Source: Deinandra increscens subsp. villosa
Lineage: Eukaryota > Streptophyta > Magnoliopsida > Asterales > Asteraceae
Reading direction: 5' to 3'
Length of the DNA: 64,000 nucleotides
Assembly (NCBI GenBank): GCA_039602395.1
Contig: JBCNJP010000007.1
Location: 118,454,957 to 118,518,956 of the forward strand
Shown here: piece by piece, positions 50,354 to 62,717 of the stretch
Numbering within the stretch: position 1 is the first letter of the stretch
Layout: each line of letters opens with the position of its first letter
Notes under the pieces: model-generated
The model's database searches: none
Seen by the model: only the letters and a program-made list of their open reading frames with translations
What the model was told of the DNA's origin: nothing
Position numbers and translations under genes: made by a program

Positions 50354-53300
50354 CTTGATTTTTTTGTGAACTTGTCCAACAGAATCCTAATAGCCCCAAC
50401 ACCACCGACATCACTGAAGAAACCACGTATGTCCTCAGAATTTGCCTGCACGTCACACAATTGTCTCAATAAGCCCTAAAAACAAACCTTTTATGAAGCT
50501 CAGAACGTTTACTAAAGTGCAAGAAGAAAACTTGCCTTGAGATTCAGATTTGATACAAAAGCAGTGCATTGGTCAGTGTATTGCTTGAATTTCTCAGGTA
50601 TGGGGTCTTTTGTTTTCACGTCATCTTCTACATGAGCCGCGGGGTCTGTTGGAGTAATAGTATTTTCCACTTTATTTGGTTTAACGGCACCCTTATTATG
50701 AGCTTTAGCCTTTTGCCGCTTTGCCGGTGACTCTTCATTAGGTGCATCTGAAGATGACTTTCTCTTTTCGCCTTTACTTTTCTTAGCAGGACCCTCTTTA
50801 TGATCTGTTGATGAAACAATATTTTTGCTCTCTTGTTGTAACTTAAAGAACTGTAGTTCCTGCAGCCGAGGACTCACCTGGAATAATAAAATTAGTGCAT
50901 CAGACACATCATAGGTTCATAATGATAGTCCACAACAACCCGTCACAAAAAGAATAAAACAAATCGGCAGGCTAAAATTTGTTATCTTACACCCAAAATT
51001 CCATAAATATACAATTTAAAATGCTCACACGCCACCAGAAAGGTTTCAGATAGAACATTGTTTACTCCAAAGACTCTATGGAGGCAATGCTTAGGCTAAC
51101 AAACTAACAGAACTAATAATTATGTCCACTACCAGATCCATTTTATTTCTCTGATGTAAAAGAGGTGTACATTAGCCAAAACAGCAGTTTTAACATTTAA
51201 CTCGTGTTCATGTCAGTACAGTAATATTTTAAATCTTTGCATTTGGTTCATGTAAAATCACATAGCAAAAATTCATGGTTTTATTAGCTTGAAGAGGACA
51301 TTTACATGAATCTTGTTAGTCCAAACATTTGAAAAGTTAAAGAGTTGCCATAACTTATATGCTTCTATACAAGTCACTCCAATTAGCAGACAACCCAACA
51401 TTGACAATGAATCTTGTTAGTCCATACATTTGAAACACCACTAGCACTATAATTGACACCTGAAGGGATGGGTTGGGGGGTAGAGAGAGTATGAGAAGTA
51501 CCTTCTGCAGAGCATGATCAAAATCTTCCAGTGTACCAAATTCCCTCTCAAAACGAACCCATGAGTTGCATATGTCCTACATGAAATTCTTGTTAGGATC
51601 TAACGATGTACTGTAAATTGAAAGGAAAAGTTAAGTGATCCCATCTCTTGTATACAAATTACAAATTAACTAGTTATTCAAGAAAGCTAATAACATTTTA
51701 ACAATGCATGACTTAGTCATCCTTGGTAGGCTTCCCATCAAACAAAGTAAATCAAAACGGTTAAAAAGCCACACCTCTATGGGATTTCCACATATATTGA
51801 ATACCTCAGCACTACAACTATTTCTCCCTTGCTTGCCCCTTGACTTTGATAATGTTAACCTAACCTACACTGCTACACATGTTCGTATGCTATACAATAG
51901 TCGTCCACTTCCTCTTTTAGTCTTATAAGTCTAACTGTGCCACACATTCATACTATAGTGTCCTTGTGTGTCAAAGTGATAAAACTGTTTTCATGTGAAC
52001 TTCCCTCGGAATATATATGTTTGGATATTAGTGGAAAACTGAACCTTGATTTTATATTTGATCAGATGTGAAAACTGTAAACTCTGTAGTCAAAAGAGCA
52101 CAAGGCACACACCTAGGCACTTAGGCAAGGCACAGTTGCCTCAACGCACATTGAGGGAACCTGCTCTAGGTGCAACAGAGATGCACGCATCTGAACAGGT
52201 GGAAGCAAAGAGCAAAATTGTTCTCTTCTATTCTCGGGTGTGCATCCTTTTTCAATTTGCACCTAGGCAACAACTCTGCACCTCGAGTGTGCCTTGCTAC
52301 TTTGATTACTATGACTGAAATGTTAAGTCAAGAAAACAAACACAAGTAATGCTATATAGTATAATAGAGGATGTACCTCAGAGCCTGTCCCAGAAAACCT
52401 TTTACTGTAGCATCGCTTATATAGAGATCTAGCTTCATTTATGTGCCCCAGCTCAGTTTCCATTGATATATAGCCTTGCCAAGCTTCGAACATAGACCCA
52501 CTGTAGATAAAATTTTCCAGAAGTATCATTAGAATTGAATAGAATAACAAGTCAACAGCTATAAGATTTGAAGATTAAAAAAAAATTTGCACCTGTTCTT
52601 AAGCAAGCTTTCCCATACTCCACGAGCTGCAGTTATATCTTTCCCAAGATTAGACTCCAGACGGGCCCAGTAGTTATATATTTGCAATAAATTGGATGTG
52701 TTCTTTAACTGTGGCGACAAATAGTCACATGCCCTCTGGAATAGATCATAAATCATCATATGTTTAATGTCAATAAGATAAAGGTTGTAAATTAATCAAT
52801 GTGAAGTTGTATAGGTAGATGAATAAGTAGTTTATATCACTACTTAAATATAGCCCAAAGAGCACGATGCAATCACTGGAGCGGTAGAAAGCAAGACAGC
52901 AGTAAAGATAATACTTTGTATTTAGATTTATTTATTGTTTAAAGTAATGTTATAAAAAGAGAACCAAGAGACAAAATCTAAGCCAACATTGAAAAACTTG
53001 TTCTTTGGGGAGCCGACTTGCTAAAAGCTTGATTCGAGCGAAGCCTAAATAAGTTCAAGCCAAGCTCAGCCTTAACTTGGAGCTCATAACAAATGAGCTT
53101 GAGCTCGAGCTTCATATAGTAGCTCAATTGGCATGCGATTCTAAACAAGCCTATTAGTTATGTAAATATTTAGTTATATAAATATTATTATATGAACTAT
53201 TAGAAGTTAAGAAATGTGATTATGTACATTATTATAATTACCAATATATAATTAAATATATGTAAAAATAATTAACGAAATACAAAGAATTAGTTAATCA

Positions 53301-56300
53301 ATTAATATACAAATAATAAAAAACCAAGCCAAGCTCAAGCTACATGTAAGGCTCAAGACGAGCAAGAGCTCCTAAAAGTCAATGTGTTGGTTACTTGGTT
53401 CTAAGTTCACAACAAAATAAGCCAACATAAATCCAGATATTATGGACGACTAAAAAAAGTATGCACTTGGTTTTTAGTTTAGTATTTGACTAATCAATGA
53501 AGCGCTGATGTTAGAGCTTCAAAACACCTCTAAAAAGCCATGAAGAATGTCAAGCACCTTCACTTCACTTCTCGTATATAATTTTAATTTTAATTTCAAT
53601 ACTTGTGAGATTAACATAAACTGTCATTGTTGTATACAGTGTATACGATAGAAGTTGGTGTCAAAAATGTGCCTTTTCTGCAAATCATGAATATTGCTTG
53701 ATAAGATTATAAAACTGAACTTTTCATCTCAACATCCAAGCATATCAAAAAACATATTTCACATGGTTCTCTACACATGGTAAAAGTTCAAATAGCCTTG
53801 CTGGATAACCAAACAATGGCAACCTATGATAAGTCTGAAAGTGGATAAACAAAACCAAATAAGATATTCCACACTAAAGTTGCCTAATGGTAGTATTGTG
53901 CATTCAAAAAGATGCTATAATTCATATATATGTTATATTTCTATAATTCATATATATGTTATATTTTTATTAGAAGTGTATCTTTCTACCCGAAGTCCCG
54001 AAGTGAAAAATCAAGTATCACTATCGTATAGGAAAACAAATATGGAAATCTCTAACAGGATGAAGCAATAGCCATCAAAATAAGCTAGTCTGAACATTAA
54101 TAAGAGTATAGGACAAACCTGAAAGGTATTCCTTATCAAGGAAAAATCTAAGCCATCATCCAGTTCTTTAGCAAACAACATTCTCCTCCTCAGACCATCA
54201 ACTCTGGTGAGAAATACATCTACATACTGAAATTAAGATGCATTTGTTAATTAACAGCAATATAGCATTTCTAATATCAACTGTATTTGGCAAAGGAAAT
54301 GCAGTCGTATGTCTTATAGCCGGTGATTTATAAGACGTTAAATAACATGTGCTTCGCTAAACTAGACGTTAGTGATCCCCCCCCCCCCCCCCAAAGCACA
54401 CACGCACACAATAAATACATATACACACACAAACACACAGCTTTCTTCTTAAAACTCCGAAAAAATCCAGAAAGAAAGAAATTAATGTCACTTAAGGGAA
54501 CTGTAGAACTGCTACATTGGACAAGAAAAAGTTAACATACTTGGACAAACATATTAAAATTCTCAAGATAAGAATTCAGCATTAAGTGTTGATGCAAGTA
54601 TTAAAACAAATGGAGAAGTATGGTTATACCTCATCTATGGTAGAAAATGTGCATTGCAGAGATCTTTCAAAAACCTGAAATGGATTAAAATCACAGGTAT
54701 CAGTGATGCAACAATGATAACTCATCACCCATTGCATCACCTTATTCTTATTTCCCAAAAACATATTATATATTATACTACAATGCAGCTACATAATCAT
54801 AAATCATAGTTGCTTTTAGCAACCTATGTAAAAAATATATTAACACCTTTAAAAATAGTTAGCACTTCATTTTTTTTAATGGAATAACAAAAGAAACATA
54901 CATCAGAAAGATCTTTCTCAGAACCACCACTTCGTTCAACGTATAGCATGAAGCGAACCCACAGTTCTCCAACCCAGGGGCAATTCCTTGTAGCCCTGTT
55001 AAAAATACCCCTCAAAGTTTTGTCTGCCTGATATTCAAAAGAACAAAAGATATTAATATTTAAAAGATTAATAGCAAGGCACAACAAGAACCAGAAATGT
55101 TAACTAAAACCTTTAGGGTTTTGTTGAGGTAGTTGGTATAATCAATCCAGAGATCACCGGATATAGGAAATTCAGTTATTGCTCGTTCATACAAGGTTTT
55201 AACTCGAGCAGGATCTCCAGAGGACTGTTCAAACTTCAAATAAGCCTACAGAAACAAGACATGGGTCATTAATCTTACAATAGTACGCAGCTGCCCCACT
55301 GTTTGCATAATATTAGAGGTGGTAAACTTAGCGGGCCCAGGAGGTCAAGTAATATGTAAACGAGTTATTGTCAAACGGGCATTTTTCTTTTTGTTATGTT
55401 GACTTGAAACACTTTTTGGCCAAAAAATTATACATAATAAAGGTGTCAAACAAGATTACGAATAATATATTGATTCGAAATAATATAACTCTTTGAATAA
55501 AATGATTCAGGGATTCTCATGCATTAACATACAATCTGTGCAACTTTATACTTGTAGTCCAAAAGTTCTGTAGTCTATACATAATTAGTATGTCAAATAT
55601 GATTATAAATCTACTTTATTCAATAATACTCCAACTTTTTTATTAAAAACGTTGCAAATTAACTTTATGCGAATTTTAAAAGTTTGACCTGTTTCCTTCT
55701 AAGCTAACTATTCTTATTTGACCCATTGGATCCAGTTAAGATAAAACCAACCTCAATCGACCCATTACATAAATTCATGGACTGAGATTGCCACCTCGAC
55801 ATTATATCTTTACAATATAAATGACTCGAGTGTACCAAGTCACACAAGCTCACCATAAAACTTTGAAGCCGCTCTGTATCAGGCACATCACTTCCTACTA
55901 TTTTTTCTTCAAAATCAGCACGTACACTCAACATGTCTAAAGCCTTCTGATAAGCAGAAGCAACATGAGGTGAAATGCCATCTGTACTGCTACTATTAAC
56001 ATCAAGAGAGCTCCCATGTTTGGACTCCCAAACCTTGTAGGTCAAAAGAGTTGACATCATGTCCCCATGAGGAATAGACAAGTGGCGATGAAATATATTC
56101 CGAATTCTTTGAACCTGCTTTTCCCTCGACTGTAAACCAAAATAGAAGTAACCTGAGATATAGAAATGAAGGATAAACAGAGAAACCATAGCAGTATTTA
56201 TAGTACAAAAGAATATCATAACAAATGATCAATATATGATCCCAGTTTTGTATAGTTGTAGTTAGAACTAGAAGAAAGGAAACAAAAAAGCAAGAAATAT

Positions 56301-58831
56301 GTGTATATATAAGCAAAAATAGAACGCAATCATAGAATGTCAACTGAACACGTACCTCTGAGTCTTTCTCATCCATGCTATTAAGAACAGCTTCCTCAAA
56401 ACTTATGTATGATTCCCATAATTTACTGCCTTCAGCAACATGTAAACCACATGCAATAAGTGCATGCTCGAATAGATCCCTTGCCTTGGAAATCCCAGTA
56501 GGTGAGAATTCATGAACAGAAGAATCATATTTTTGAACGAATTTCACATAGTCACACCAGAGAGAGACAGACTGCACAGAGAAATCAATCATTTAGTTAT
56601 GATGAATGGAACTAACTACTAAATATACAAAGCTGTATGAGTCAAAAGAACAAGTTCATATCCATCTGAACTTATTCACCAATAAAAGCTTGACTCGGTG
56701 TCATTTTGTACCTTTGCCTGACAAAAAAAAAAAAAAAAACTATAGCATTCTAGTTCTATTTGAAAAAATCTGCTCAGAAGAGGAAAAATCCACGACCATT
56801 TTACCAATGTTCAACAGCATAGGCATGTCTATGGCGCTATATACAACATACGTATGTCTATCATGTCAATGCAGCAACAGGACTCTATCCCAACTATATG
56901 GCATCAATTAAATACTATGAATTTGATAAACTTACCAACATGGATGCTTTATGTATTCGAAATTTCTAAGGGGAGATGATATGAAACTTGATATTCCACA
57001 TGCTCTCGTAATACGTATCTTTACTTAACAAAGAAACTATGATGAGGTCATAACAACAATATTGTGATTGCTACAATGGAGATTACTAAATATATTTTCC
57101 AAACTCCTATAATTATCGGGCTGACAAAATTGTGATTGCTACAATGGAGATTACTAAATATATTTTCCAAACTCCTATAATTATCGGGTTGACAAAAAAT
57201 GCAACTACTGTTAACCAACAAAAACATGAACATCTTAACAGAAGTAGTTTCCAGCCATGTAAAGAAAGATAAGACCACACCAAAATAATTTTACTAAAAT
57301 ACCAAAGAACACAAGAAGAACCAGGTTATGCTTGACTTGAAATGAAAGGGAAAATAATGTAATACACTAATACTATACATGAGATAAATCTTGAATCAAG
57401 ATCTACAAACTGTGGTGTGCAACAAGAGTTTCTCGCCATATAAAATATTCACAAATAGAACCATTGACCAAAAATGGTGAGATAAAGTTAAAATCTATCA
57501 AACCTCTTCACATTTATCATGTAGTCTTGTTAGAATAGTTGAACAGGACAATAGGTATATAAATTATAATGTAATTTTTATCATTCAGGTCATCCTTTCG
57601 GATCAAACTATTATTTCTCATTTAGCCCTAGTTTCACTTAGATCACCTAAGTCCCTCCGGCATGATCATTCAATGTCTGTCCATTGTCACTGTCCTACAT
57701 TCAGTCATTCCTATAACATAGTGTACCACGCCCGCAATTCCGTTGTAAGAATATAAATTCCACTATCAGCCTATCACTTAGACTATAGTGATTGCTATAT
57801 CAAGAATCACAAAGGCTAATTTACAGAATTCTAACACAAATATACTTCCCGATAAATGAAAAGGAGAGACAACCAGAAATACTTGTCCTTCTAGAACAAA
57901 ATAGAGCTTACCAAATAATCAGCCACTCCACGCTCATAGAGCTTCTCAATTCCAGAAATTGCACCCTCATTCCTGCATTAAGTAGAACAAATTATCGTCT
58001 CTTTTTATCACAAACTAGTTTAAATACGAACAAAATCCATAAAAAAAAAATCACAAAACATGACACAATTCAATCCTTCTTTTAGTCATCCATGACTATA
58101 GTTAAGTTGTAAAGGTCAATGTTGACCCTTAAAATAAAGTATAAACCTATAGTGAAAAGAAATCACTATCAATCTGAAGCATGCACTTCTAGTGGTACAA
58201 TATCATGTATTTTCTTGTTTTCGATTAGGCCTCAACCTCCCTTGGACCAAACATCTTGGGAGTCCCCAAATCATGACCATATAACAAATTAATTCAAACT
58301 TGACACTCTAGTCTAGCCTCTAAACTGTGCTGATGATACTTAGGGTTTTGAATGTATTTTTAAATTCCTCTACACACCAATATGTAAGTGTAAGTTTGCA
58401 AATAAAGATGAAACAAAAGTTTACCCCGCAGACGAGATGAGGGAGATTTCGTCATCTGCCCATCGCTGCCACATTGCAGGAGTTAACGGGAACAGCTCGT
58501 TCATCGCCTCTCTTGCTAACCGCAGTTTATCGAGATCCCCTTGCTTCCTCAAAGCCGTTATGTACTACGAAACCAAATACATGAAAACAATACGCATCAA
58601 CTAAACTCAAATTCAGCAGATGTAACAACAACAAAAAAAAAACATAAATATCACAATAATTACTTGAACATGAGCATCGTAGTTGGCCGGGTTGGAGGAG
58701 AGTTCGGTTGCTAGGGTTTGTAATTCCAGAGCGGTTTGAGCCTCGTCGTCTGATTCTGAGTCGGAACCGGAATCGGAGTCGGAAGTTTTATTGTTATTGG
58801 TTTCAATAGCGTCCATTAGGGTTTCTTCCAT
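48917..58831 (-). CDS. SART3: SART3/Prp24-like U4/U6 snRNP recycling factor
   Basis: Sixteen exons on minus: 58664-58831, 58425-58564, 57912-57972, 56356-56571, 55854-56129, 55111-55245, 54902-55027, 54630-54674, 54119-54226, 52593-52735, 52377-52500, 51502-51576, 50536-50877, 50353-50445, 49371-49539, 48917-49080. The frame is continuous and gives 794 aa. After an acidic N terminus, residues ~50-540 are HAT helical repeats (e.g. LWVRFMLYVERSGG, IYNYWARLESNLG, WQGYISMETELGHI). A Lys-rich, nuclear-localisation-like linker follows at ~570-600 (KKSKGEKRK, AKRQKAK). One RRM lies at ~643-720 (RNP2 AFVSNL, RNP1 KSRGLAYVDF). The C-terminal KSNEELRKLLLNK matches the LSm-binding tail. In yeast and human this family reanneals U4 and U6 snRNAs. 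An in-frame ATG 27 codons upstream (58912) is an alternative start. Only one RRM is seen; human SART3 has two. Exon 13 ends at AAG|GCAAGT, a GC-AG intron. Confidence 0.93.
50320..50351. repeat. (GA)16 microsatellite at SART3 exon 14 donor (copy B)
   Basis: Reads (TC)16 on the sense strand directly at the GT of the donor (AGG|GTCTCTCT), so the microsatellite supplies the intronic half of the splice site. Confidence 0.88.
52060..52300. repeat. Dispersed repeat-like block in SART3 intron 11
   Basis: The motif family CAAGGCACACACCTAGGCACTTAGGC / AAGGCACAGTTGCCTC / CACCTAGGCAAC recurs within about 240 bp and is GC-richer than the intron around it. It resembles a degenerate plant repeat; no ends or target duplication are defined. 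Confidence 0.4.
53030..53400. repeat. Dispersed repeat in SART3 intron 9 (AAGCTCGAGCTT-rich)
   Basis: Words such as CAAGCCAAGCTCA, GAGCTTGAGCTCGAGCTT and CCAAGCTCAAGCT occur at both ends around an AT-rich middle, like the fold-back MITE-like repeats common in plant introns. Exact ends are not determined. Confidence 0.5.
57061..57196. repeat. Tandem duplication of 68 bp in SART3 intron 3
   Basis: ATTGTGATTGCTACAATGG... at 57061 is repeated at 57129 with a single visible difference (CGGGC versus CGGGT), so the duplication is recent. It is intronic and far from splice sites. Confidence 0.92.
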
Positions 58832-59046
58832 AGGTGATCGTAGACTGGGAGAGACGCTATGCTGTAAGTTAAGTCTGGTGCTCTCGACGGCGTATGATTT
58901 GGTAGTAGTCACCGGCGCTTAACTTGCGAGTGTTTTGATTCCTATCCTAGACGCGACAGTAAACCGGTTTTTAACCAGATTGAAAACCGCCCAAAAAGTC
59001 TTTCTTGTGTGTGAAGAGTGCATTCATTCGTAACTATGGTTCTTAT

Positions 59047-59420
59047 AATTTATTAGGTTAGGAACCGGCTGAATAGAGAGTAATAATATTTGATAAATAT
59101 AAAAGAAAAAGATAATGATCAAGAAATTTAAAAATTATGATTGATATAAAATTTTTATAACATTTAAAATTTTATTATGTTTGACAAGTTTTTTATTATT
59201 TTTCATAAAAGACTAAAATTATTAAGTAAATTAATAAAATCTACATTAATTTTATCAAAAATTTAAAATAAATATATAGTTTTGATAAAATTGGTAATTA
59301 ATCTTAATTGATGATTACTAAATTGTTAATTGATTGTGAGCTTGACATGTGGCGGTGGTGATGTGAAACATTTATAAATGAGACATGTGGCAAAAATTTT
59401 ATTGCTTTATTAGGATTATT
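59047..59420 (-). mobile_element. Decayed Helitron-like element, same family as 6523-6897
   Basis: TAATAATATTTGATAAATATAAAAG ... GTGAGCTTGACATGTGGCGGTGG ... TTTATTAGGAT aligns along its length with 6523-6897. The terminal palindrome on the left is degraded (GGTTAGGAACCGGCTG). It sits about 220 bp upstream of the SART3 start codon. Confidence 0.5.
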
Positions 59421-60989
59421 AAGATAAGATATATTTATTATTATTTTTTAGAACATTATATATATTCTTCTATTTTTAACTTTAATTGCATATTTATCCA
59501 AACTTATAAAATCAATTACATATTTACCCACTTTTAATAAAATTTAAGTTAATGACAATTCTACCCTTTATAATAAGAACTTTTAATTATATTCAAACAT
59601 CTTGTTGGCTTCTTTGTATCCACATACCACCACCGCCAATTAAACAAACTTAACAAATTAAACTTCGAATCATGCGAAAAGCAAGCCAAGGATCTGAAAT
59701 GCAGTCTTGTAATCGACCTTTTAGGGTGAAAATCTGAAATCTCACTAGGTTTTTGCTCCAGAATTGTAACAAAATAACGAATAGCAAGGAAGATAGGATT
59801 TCTATCGAGAAGAGGGGTTGGACACATTGTGTAACTAGACCCGAAAAGGGTAGTTGAAAGTGTTGGAAAAAAAATCGCTATTCCCATACATTAACCATTA
59901 CCAGCAACTAAATTAGATCACCATGTGATCTTTCTGAGTATCAATTTCACAAGTGTGACTCCTTAGAGTCATTTTACATGCTTGACCCATTATCATGGGT
60001 TCCTTAACCCCGGCACTTCTTACATTACCGGTTAACCAAATTCCTATTGCCCGTGATCTACGGTTTCTATAAACCATTTGTGATCAATTCTCACATGGCA
60101 CATGGTAATGGTCTTAATGAACCATTTTCGTCCAATGTGGCTATGCTTGACTATTTTATGATTCCTAAGAACCATTTACAGTCAACCATCATATTTTCAT
60201 CTACCATGATCCTCATGGATCATTTGATTTATGTGTAGCACAATTCATTAAACTAAGGTTCTCATGAACCATTCTAGTGAAAACTCCCACTATTACTTTG
60301 GTGAGTTGTATCAACTCCCATTTGACAATTGATGCATAAATCAATACTAGCAACAATTTTAACAATAATATGTGTTACCTCGAGAGCTAGAACTTCCCCT
60401 ACTCGACTTTCCTTAGTTATTCTCTTGATCACTTTGAAAGTCTATTAGGTCACTAATCAAGTTTGACCTTTCATGACTAATACAAAGTACATAATTTTCC
60501 ATTAAATGGATCAAATGAAGCAAACAAAGTAAGCATTATTACATGATTTCACCTAAGTTGGATGATAGATTAAAAACATGATATTCACTATATGCATACA
60601 AGTTCAATTCTATAATTTTGGCTATGTTCTAGTCATCAAGGTTCGTTTAGGCATTTCATCAAACACCTTATGTGCACATAACTGTAGGTTCATGTAATTC
60701 ACCCTCTTGTAACATTCCAACCTACAAATTAGCATGACTTATGTCATCCTACATCAAATTTCATCAAGTATGTGCACAATTTCACATCTAAATATGCATA
60801 GCTACCAATTCACAAATCATTTAAGTAGCTTAGCAACAACAAGAATCCACCTTAAAGATTGGATGACTAAATCACCAAATTGATGATCAAACATGGATTC
60901 TACATAGAATACAAGACCCTAACATCCAGAGATGTGAGATTAACCAATAAATTTCAAGTTTCTAGACCCTCATTTTCGTGACCTAGACA
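59421..60989. other. Intergenic, no gene recognised
   Basis: Moderately AT-rich sequence with words such as TCATGGGTTCC, TTCTCATGAACCATT and CTCATGGATCATT repeated at 59990-60290. It is probably retrotransposon-derived, but no protein motif was seen. Confidence 0.4.
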
Positions 60990-61403
60990 TGCACAAAATG
61001 GGGGATCACTTACTTGATTCAAGGATTGTTTTAGATGATGAAAAACACTTCTAATTTCTGATTTGATGCAAGAAAATCGCAGCTGAAGACTTAGCTAAGC
61101 AGAAAAATTGATTTGGGAGCTTGAGAGAGGGCTGGTTCAAACTCCAGGGGAGAATGGCGACCCCCCCCCCCCCCTCATATTTTCCTAGCTTTTGTTAAAA
61201 TTAAGTTTAGAACTTTGGCACGTTACACCCCTAAGTTTCCAGGTTTTTGCTAAATGGTTACTAAAACCCCATTTTTCATAATAAACCCATGAAGTATCAC
61301 ATAACAACTGTTTATAACCAAGTTAGGGATTTTAATTTACTTCATGTAACATTTTAACATGAAATATAACGGATATACCTAAATTAAAAAACGGGATGTT
61401 ACA
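60990..61403 (-). repeat. Possible LTR edge (TGTAACATCC start on minus)
   Basis: On minus, TGTAACATCCCGTTTTTTAA begins at 61403. TGTAACATCCC is a frequent LTR start in plant gypsy elements. A 14-base poly-C occurs at about 61150. The other end and a target duplication were not found. Confidence 0.33.
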
Positions 61404-62717
61404 CATCGGAATCCGTCAGCCCGACGTTTGTACGGGCCGGATTTCCGATTAGATGACCCCACAACCACCTCCACTTTTCACGCCCTTCATGACCTCACGA
61501 CGCCAATTGGAAGCTAGGAGGGTCACCGGAATTGAAGCTAGGAGCCCACCTCCGTTGACAACCACCATCCAAACAAAGGGGGAAATGGGAGATGGGTCGT
61601 CGAAATTGAAGCTTCGATATGACGCAAAGGGGAAATGAAAAAGGTGTCGCAACCAAAAATGAAGGGGGAAGGTTGCCAGCAGGAGGAAGGAGGAAGATCG
61701 CGAGAGAACAATGGCAGGAGAAAGGTCGTCGGCTGGGAGATCGATTTGTTTGATTTATTTAATTTTGTATTTTGACAAAGTGACAAAATTAGTCCCTCTA
61801 TTATAATAATTAGGTTAAAACTTATAGAATGCCACGTCAGCAAAGAACTAACGGGGTTAGTGTATTTTTAACGGAGGTGCAACAGATTCCAATATCTTGA
61901 TAATTCGGATTATTGTAGGGAATAAACGTAATTGGGATTATTATTGACCAGTCGAGCATAACTTGGATTATTAAAATCTAATAAATCATTCCTAAATAAA
62001 AAAAAGTTTTAATTATTGTCTGAATTAATGTTTTAATGTTATATTTTTCAAATCAAGGACTAATCAATGTTGATTTTTTTCTAATGTTTCATTATTATTT
62101 TTAAATCTAGATAACATTTAAGTTGTTATCTTTTTCTAACACACAATTAAATCGAGCATTTTTTTTATAATTTAACTATTGTATTGATGTAATTAAAAAA
62201 ACAAAACAAAACTTTTTAGTGCATGTTTAACCAGTGGCGCAACATTTAAGGGGTAGGAGGGGCGTTCCACCCCCCGATTTTTTTTTACGATGTAGGGTGT
62301 ATATAATTTTTGTGTAGAAAATTTCGATATACTTCCGTTTCGACCCCCATTTACCCAAAAATTGGCGTTAGGAAAAAAGAAATTTAGATCTCAACCCTCC
62401 ACTTGATATAATCAAGCTTCGCCACTGTGTTTAACTAGACTTGTGTAACGGGGTGTCCAGATTTTCAACGGTACACCCAGATTTTTTATCGGAGTGTTGT
62501 ATTGTAGCTTCTCAAAGAAAACATATTACTGGAAAATCATAGTAATTTACAAGAAAAAAGTTTTGGATTCCCCTTTTCATCTTCACAACTTAGTTACTGC
62601 AACAACAACACAACAGCAACAAAAAAAAAAAAAAAAAAATAATAATAAAAGAGAACAAAAACTAAATGAACAAATCAAGGGTTGTGATCAATATAAATAT
62701 GAATACTAATGATCAAA
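61404..62717. repeat. Repeat-rich intergenic region, with a MULE-like half
   Basis: At 61830-61985, CCACGTCAGCAAAGAACTAACGG ... GGGATTATTATTGACCAG ... CTTGGATTATTAAAATC resembles the right arm of the MULE at 6957-8300. A GC-rich stretch lies to its left (61404-61740), but no left arm is present. It may be a MULE cut by the LTR next to it. From 62220 on there is a short poly-A/T-rich tract and no gene. Confidence 0.4.

Larger units (their letters stand above)
40946..51495. repeat. 11-kb segment, copy B (starts at the N gap)
   Basis: Counterpart of 29377-40445 in the same orientation, starting at the first base after the gap. It lacks the solo LTR and some repeat units. It continues without interruption into SART3 exon 12 and upstream exons, so this copy belongs to the intact gene. 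Confidence 0.95.

Noticed and set aside
55704..56592. Long minus open frames as separate genes
   Set aside because: They are SART3 exons 4-5 read through into introns. The spliced frame is continuous and conserved.
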